DNA of 49,112 nucleotides, from assembly GCA_026224875.1 (NCBI GenBank), contig JAMFRU010000123.1:1-49112 (forward strand), written 5' to 3'. Position 1 is the first letter of the stretch. Every line of letters begins with the position of its first letter. The translations under genes and the position numbers were made by a program. Of this stretch, positions 47,298 to 49,112 are shown in pieces. The notes below the pieces were generated by a model, which ran no database searches, was not told where the DNA came from, and saw only the letters and a list, made by a program, of their open reading frames with translations. The DNA comes from Acidocella sp. (GTDB taxonomy: Bacteria > Pseudomonadota > Alphaproteobacteria > Acetobacterales > Acetobacteraceae).

Positions 47298-48785
47298 ATG
47301 GACCAACCCGCTGCCACCCGGCCCGTCGTGGGCATTGCCAAAGCAACAGATGAAAGCACTCATCCCGCCACAAAAAAACTCGGGCTGGTTCTGCTCAGTG
47401 GTGTTGTTGTTGGTTCGATGATCGGCGGCGGCTCATTCAATTTACCGGCAAACATGGCCAGCGCGGCCGGGTTGGGCGCGATTATCATTGCCTGGGTGAT
47501 CACGTTTGTCGGAATGTTCTTTCTATCAAACGCTTTCAGGGTCCTCTCGGACAAGCGGCCGGATTTGAAAGCCGGCATATATTCTTATGCGCAGGCAGGA
47601 TTTGGCCCGTTCGCGGGATTTCAGATGGCCTGGGGGTATTGGTTGAGCTCGGCTTTCGGTAATGTCGCCTTCGCCGTTCTTATCATGCAAATTCTGAGTT
47701 ATTTTTTCCCGGTCTTCGGTAATGGTCAGAACTGGCCGTCGGTTATTGGCGGGTCGATCCTCATCTGGGCAATGTGTTTTATTGTCATGTCCGGCGTAAA
47801 ACGCACAGCGGCTTTGAGCGTTCTCGCAAGCATCCTCAACATAACGACCATCACGGCGTCGCTTATTATTTTGGGGTATTTTTCGACCGGCGGCCATTTC
47901 TCTTTCGATTTCTGGGGCCATCAGCAGCATCTCGGCAGTGTTTTCACGCAGGTGAAAAGCACCATGCTGGTAACGCTTTGGGTGTTTATCGGCATCGAAG
48001 GAGCGGTCGTGATCTCTGACAGAGCAGCTAAAATGTCTCAGGTTGGGCCGGCGACCTTCATTGGGCTTGGCGTGTGCACGGTTCTCTATTCGCTGCTATC
48101 CATCCTGCCGTTCGGCATCATGCATCAGGCGCAGATCGCACCTTTGGCGAATCCGTCGACTGCCTATCTGCTGAGTTCTCTGGTTGGCAAGTGGGGGGCC
48201 ATATTCATCAATGTGTCGTTGCTTTTGGCGGTCCTTAGCTGCTGGCTCGCCTGGACGATTCTGGTGGCCGAACTTCCCTTTGAGGGTGCCAAAGGCGGTG
48301 TGTTTCCGAAGTTTCTGGCGCGGGAAAATAAAAACCACGCGGCCGCACCATCACTCTGGGTATCAAGTGCGGTCATGCAGCTAACGCTCTTCATTGTGCT
48401 GTTCGCGCATAATGCTTGGATTTGGCTGATCGACATTACCGGCGTGATGGTACTGCCGCCGTATTTTGCGAGCACATTGTTTTTGGCTCTTTATTCGGCA
48501 AATCCATTATACGTTGAGACTCATTCCGAAAGTCGGCATTTCGCGCTTTGGACTGGAATACTGGCCTCCGTTTATGCGGTGTGGATGCTATATGCCGCGG
48601 GGCCAAAATTTGTGCTGCTCTCGACGATCATCTTTGCGGCCGGCGTGCCGGTATTCTGGTTTGCTCAAAAAGAAAATGGCAAGCAGATTTTCACAAAGTA
48701 TGAGAAAATAGCGACCGGGGCTTTAATAATTGTCGCCGCCATTTCGCTTGTATTATTCATCAAAGGCGTTGTGGCGGTCACCTGA
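47298..48785 (+). CDS. arcD: arginine/ornithine antiporter ArcD
   Basis: 495 residues with about twelve to thirteen hydrophobic helices. The APC-family entry motif VVVGSMIGGGSFNLP matches P. aeruginosa ArcD, as do MLVTLWVFIGIEGAVVISDRA and WGYWLSSAFGN. It exchanges external arginine for internal ornithine, so no energy is spent on uptake; with the decarboxylase it could also exchange amino acid for amine. Ribosome binding site GGAGGA at seven bases selects MDQPAATRP over an ATG two codons upstream. Its base composition is noticeably lower in GC than the first half of the window. Confidence 0.93.
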   Translation: MDQPAATRPVVGIAKATDESTHPATKKLGLVLLSGVVVGSMIGGGSFNLPANMASAAGLGAIIIAWVITFVGMFFLSNAFRVLSDKRPDLKAGIYSYAQAGFGPFAGFQMAWGYWLSSAFGNVAFAVLIMQILSYFFPVFGNGQNWPSVIGGSILIWAMCFIVMSGVKRTAALSVLASILNITTITASLIILGYFSTGGHFSFDFWGHQQHLGSVFTQVKSTMLVTLWVFIGIEGAVVISDRAAKMSQVGPATFIGLGVCTVLYSLLSILPFGIMHQAQIAPLANPSTAYLLSSLVGKWGAIFINVSLLLAVLSCWLAWTILVAELPFEGAKGGVFPKFLARENKNHAAAPSLWVSSAVMQLTLFIVLFAHNAWIWLIDITGVMVLPPYFASTLFLALYSANPLYVETHSESRHFALWTGILASVYAVWMLYAAGPKFVLLSTIIFAAGVPVFWFAQKENGKQIFTKYEKIATGALIIVAAISLVLFIKGVVAVT

Positions 48786-48990
48786 GTAAACCCGTATTAT
48801 GCCGACTTCCGGATTATGCCGACCAATGCCTGAGAAAGGGCTCTGGCGGCAGTAGTCGCCGTGATAAAGTCGGCGTAATCTGCCAATCTATGTGCCCTAA
48901 CTCTTTGAGATGGCCTTATCTTTCCATAATATAGATTCTGCGATTATCTGGTGTAGCCGCTACCGACGTGAGGAAGGTGTCGCGTGCCCT
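48786..48990. other. intergenic region with a small repeated motif
   Basis: No gene is supported. ATTATGCCGAC occurs as direct repeats at 48796-48806 and 48813-48823, with a nearly exact inverted copy (GTCGGCGTAAT) at 48869-48879. The spacing suggests the trace of a mobile-element end or a binding-site cluster, but no named element can be assigned. Confidence 0.45.
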
Positions 48991-49112
48991 AGGGCGTAGT
49001 GACGAATTATTTGAGCAGTATTGTTATGGCGGCGAGGATGACGAAGCCTCGGTAGTTTGCGAGGAGTTTGTCGTATCTGGTTGCGACGCGGCGGAATTGT
49101 TTGAGTTTATTG
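48991..49112 (-). mobile_element. end of an IS5-family-like insertion sequence, cut by the window edge
   Basis: Contains the 3' end of a transposase gene (stop at 49007-49009). The outer boundary is put near the palindrome CCCTAGGG at 48987-48994, where a short target duplication would be expected. The rest of the element lies outside the window, so the terminal repeats cannot be checked. Confidence 0.6.
49007..49112 (-). CDS. transposase, C-terminal fragment
   Basis: The last ~34 codons read NKLKQFRRVATRYDKLLANY followed by RGFVILAAITILLK and a stop. This is the standard C-terminus of DDE transposases of the IS5 family, whose KxKxFRRxATRYDK segment carries part of the catalytic region. Partial only because the window ends. 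Confidence 0.8.
   Translation of the reverse strand, partial: NKLKQFRRVATRYDKLLANYRGFVILAAITILLK

Overview
The window is high-GC DNA with densely packed, often overlapping genes. Its gene set (MaeB-type malic enzyme, PoxB, LipB, a transglutaminase/DUF2126 protein, PhaC and ParD-like remnants) suggests an alphaproteobacterium, most likely a heterotrophic, acid-exposed member of the Acetobacteraceae/Rhodospirillales. That placement is inference from gene content; no rRNA is present.

Left part (1-13.3 kb): two paralogous small lipoproteins and a CsbD-like stress protein; a luciferase-family flavin oxidoreductase; a hybrid histidine kinase whose membrane sensor looks like a plant ethylene receptor; lipB overlapping a gamma-glutamylcyclotransferase-like gene; tRNA-Leu(GAG); maeB; a small membrane protein; a 1110-residue transglutaminase/DUF2126 protein; an aldo/keto reductase and a divergent GNAT gene; and the remnant of a zinc alcohol dehydrogenase.

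Middle (13.6-29.9 kb): an orphan 658-residue membrane protein with a long Ala/Gln-rich region; a long inverted repeat that probably terminates two convergent genes; a dehydrogenase with a fresh 39-bp in-frame tandem duplication; a decayed FAD monooxygenase; poxB; an EthD-like protein; YgjP-like and YcgN-like genes; and a tightly coupled housekeeping operon (mltB-like, rlpA-like, tmk, holB, metG, tatD, MBL hydrolase). A ParD-like protein with a palindromic operator and a type I methionine aminopeptidase follow.

Right part (30-49 kb) is accessory and stress-related. A kaiC-kaiB-kaiB-histidine kinase operon, without kaiA, faces a giant CheB/CheR/PAS/kinase/receiver/LuxR protein. Next come remnants of a P-type ATPase and a PHA synthase. 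The arginine deiminase operon arcABC, an FNR-type regulator with a cysteine cluster, a hypothetical gene, an Orn/Lys/Arg decarboxylase and the divergent arginine/ornithine antiporter arcD follow. FNR-box-like palindromes (TTGAT-N4-ATCAA) lie upstream of arcA, between the decarboxylase and arcD, upstream of the PHA synthase remnant, and in weaker form next to the fnr gene. I read this as an oxygen-limitation/acid-stress regulon: ArcD imports arginine, ArcABC yields ATP, ammonia and ornithine, and the decarboxylase consumes protons. The right edge holds the end of an IS5-like transposase gene.

Five loci show damage or recent change: the alcohol dehydrogenase, the FAD monooxygenase, the PHA synthase, the P-type ATPase and the dehydrogenase with the tandem duplication. 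Accessory metabolism is being lost here while core operons stay intact.
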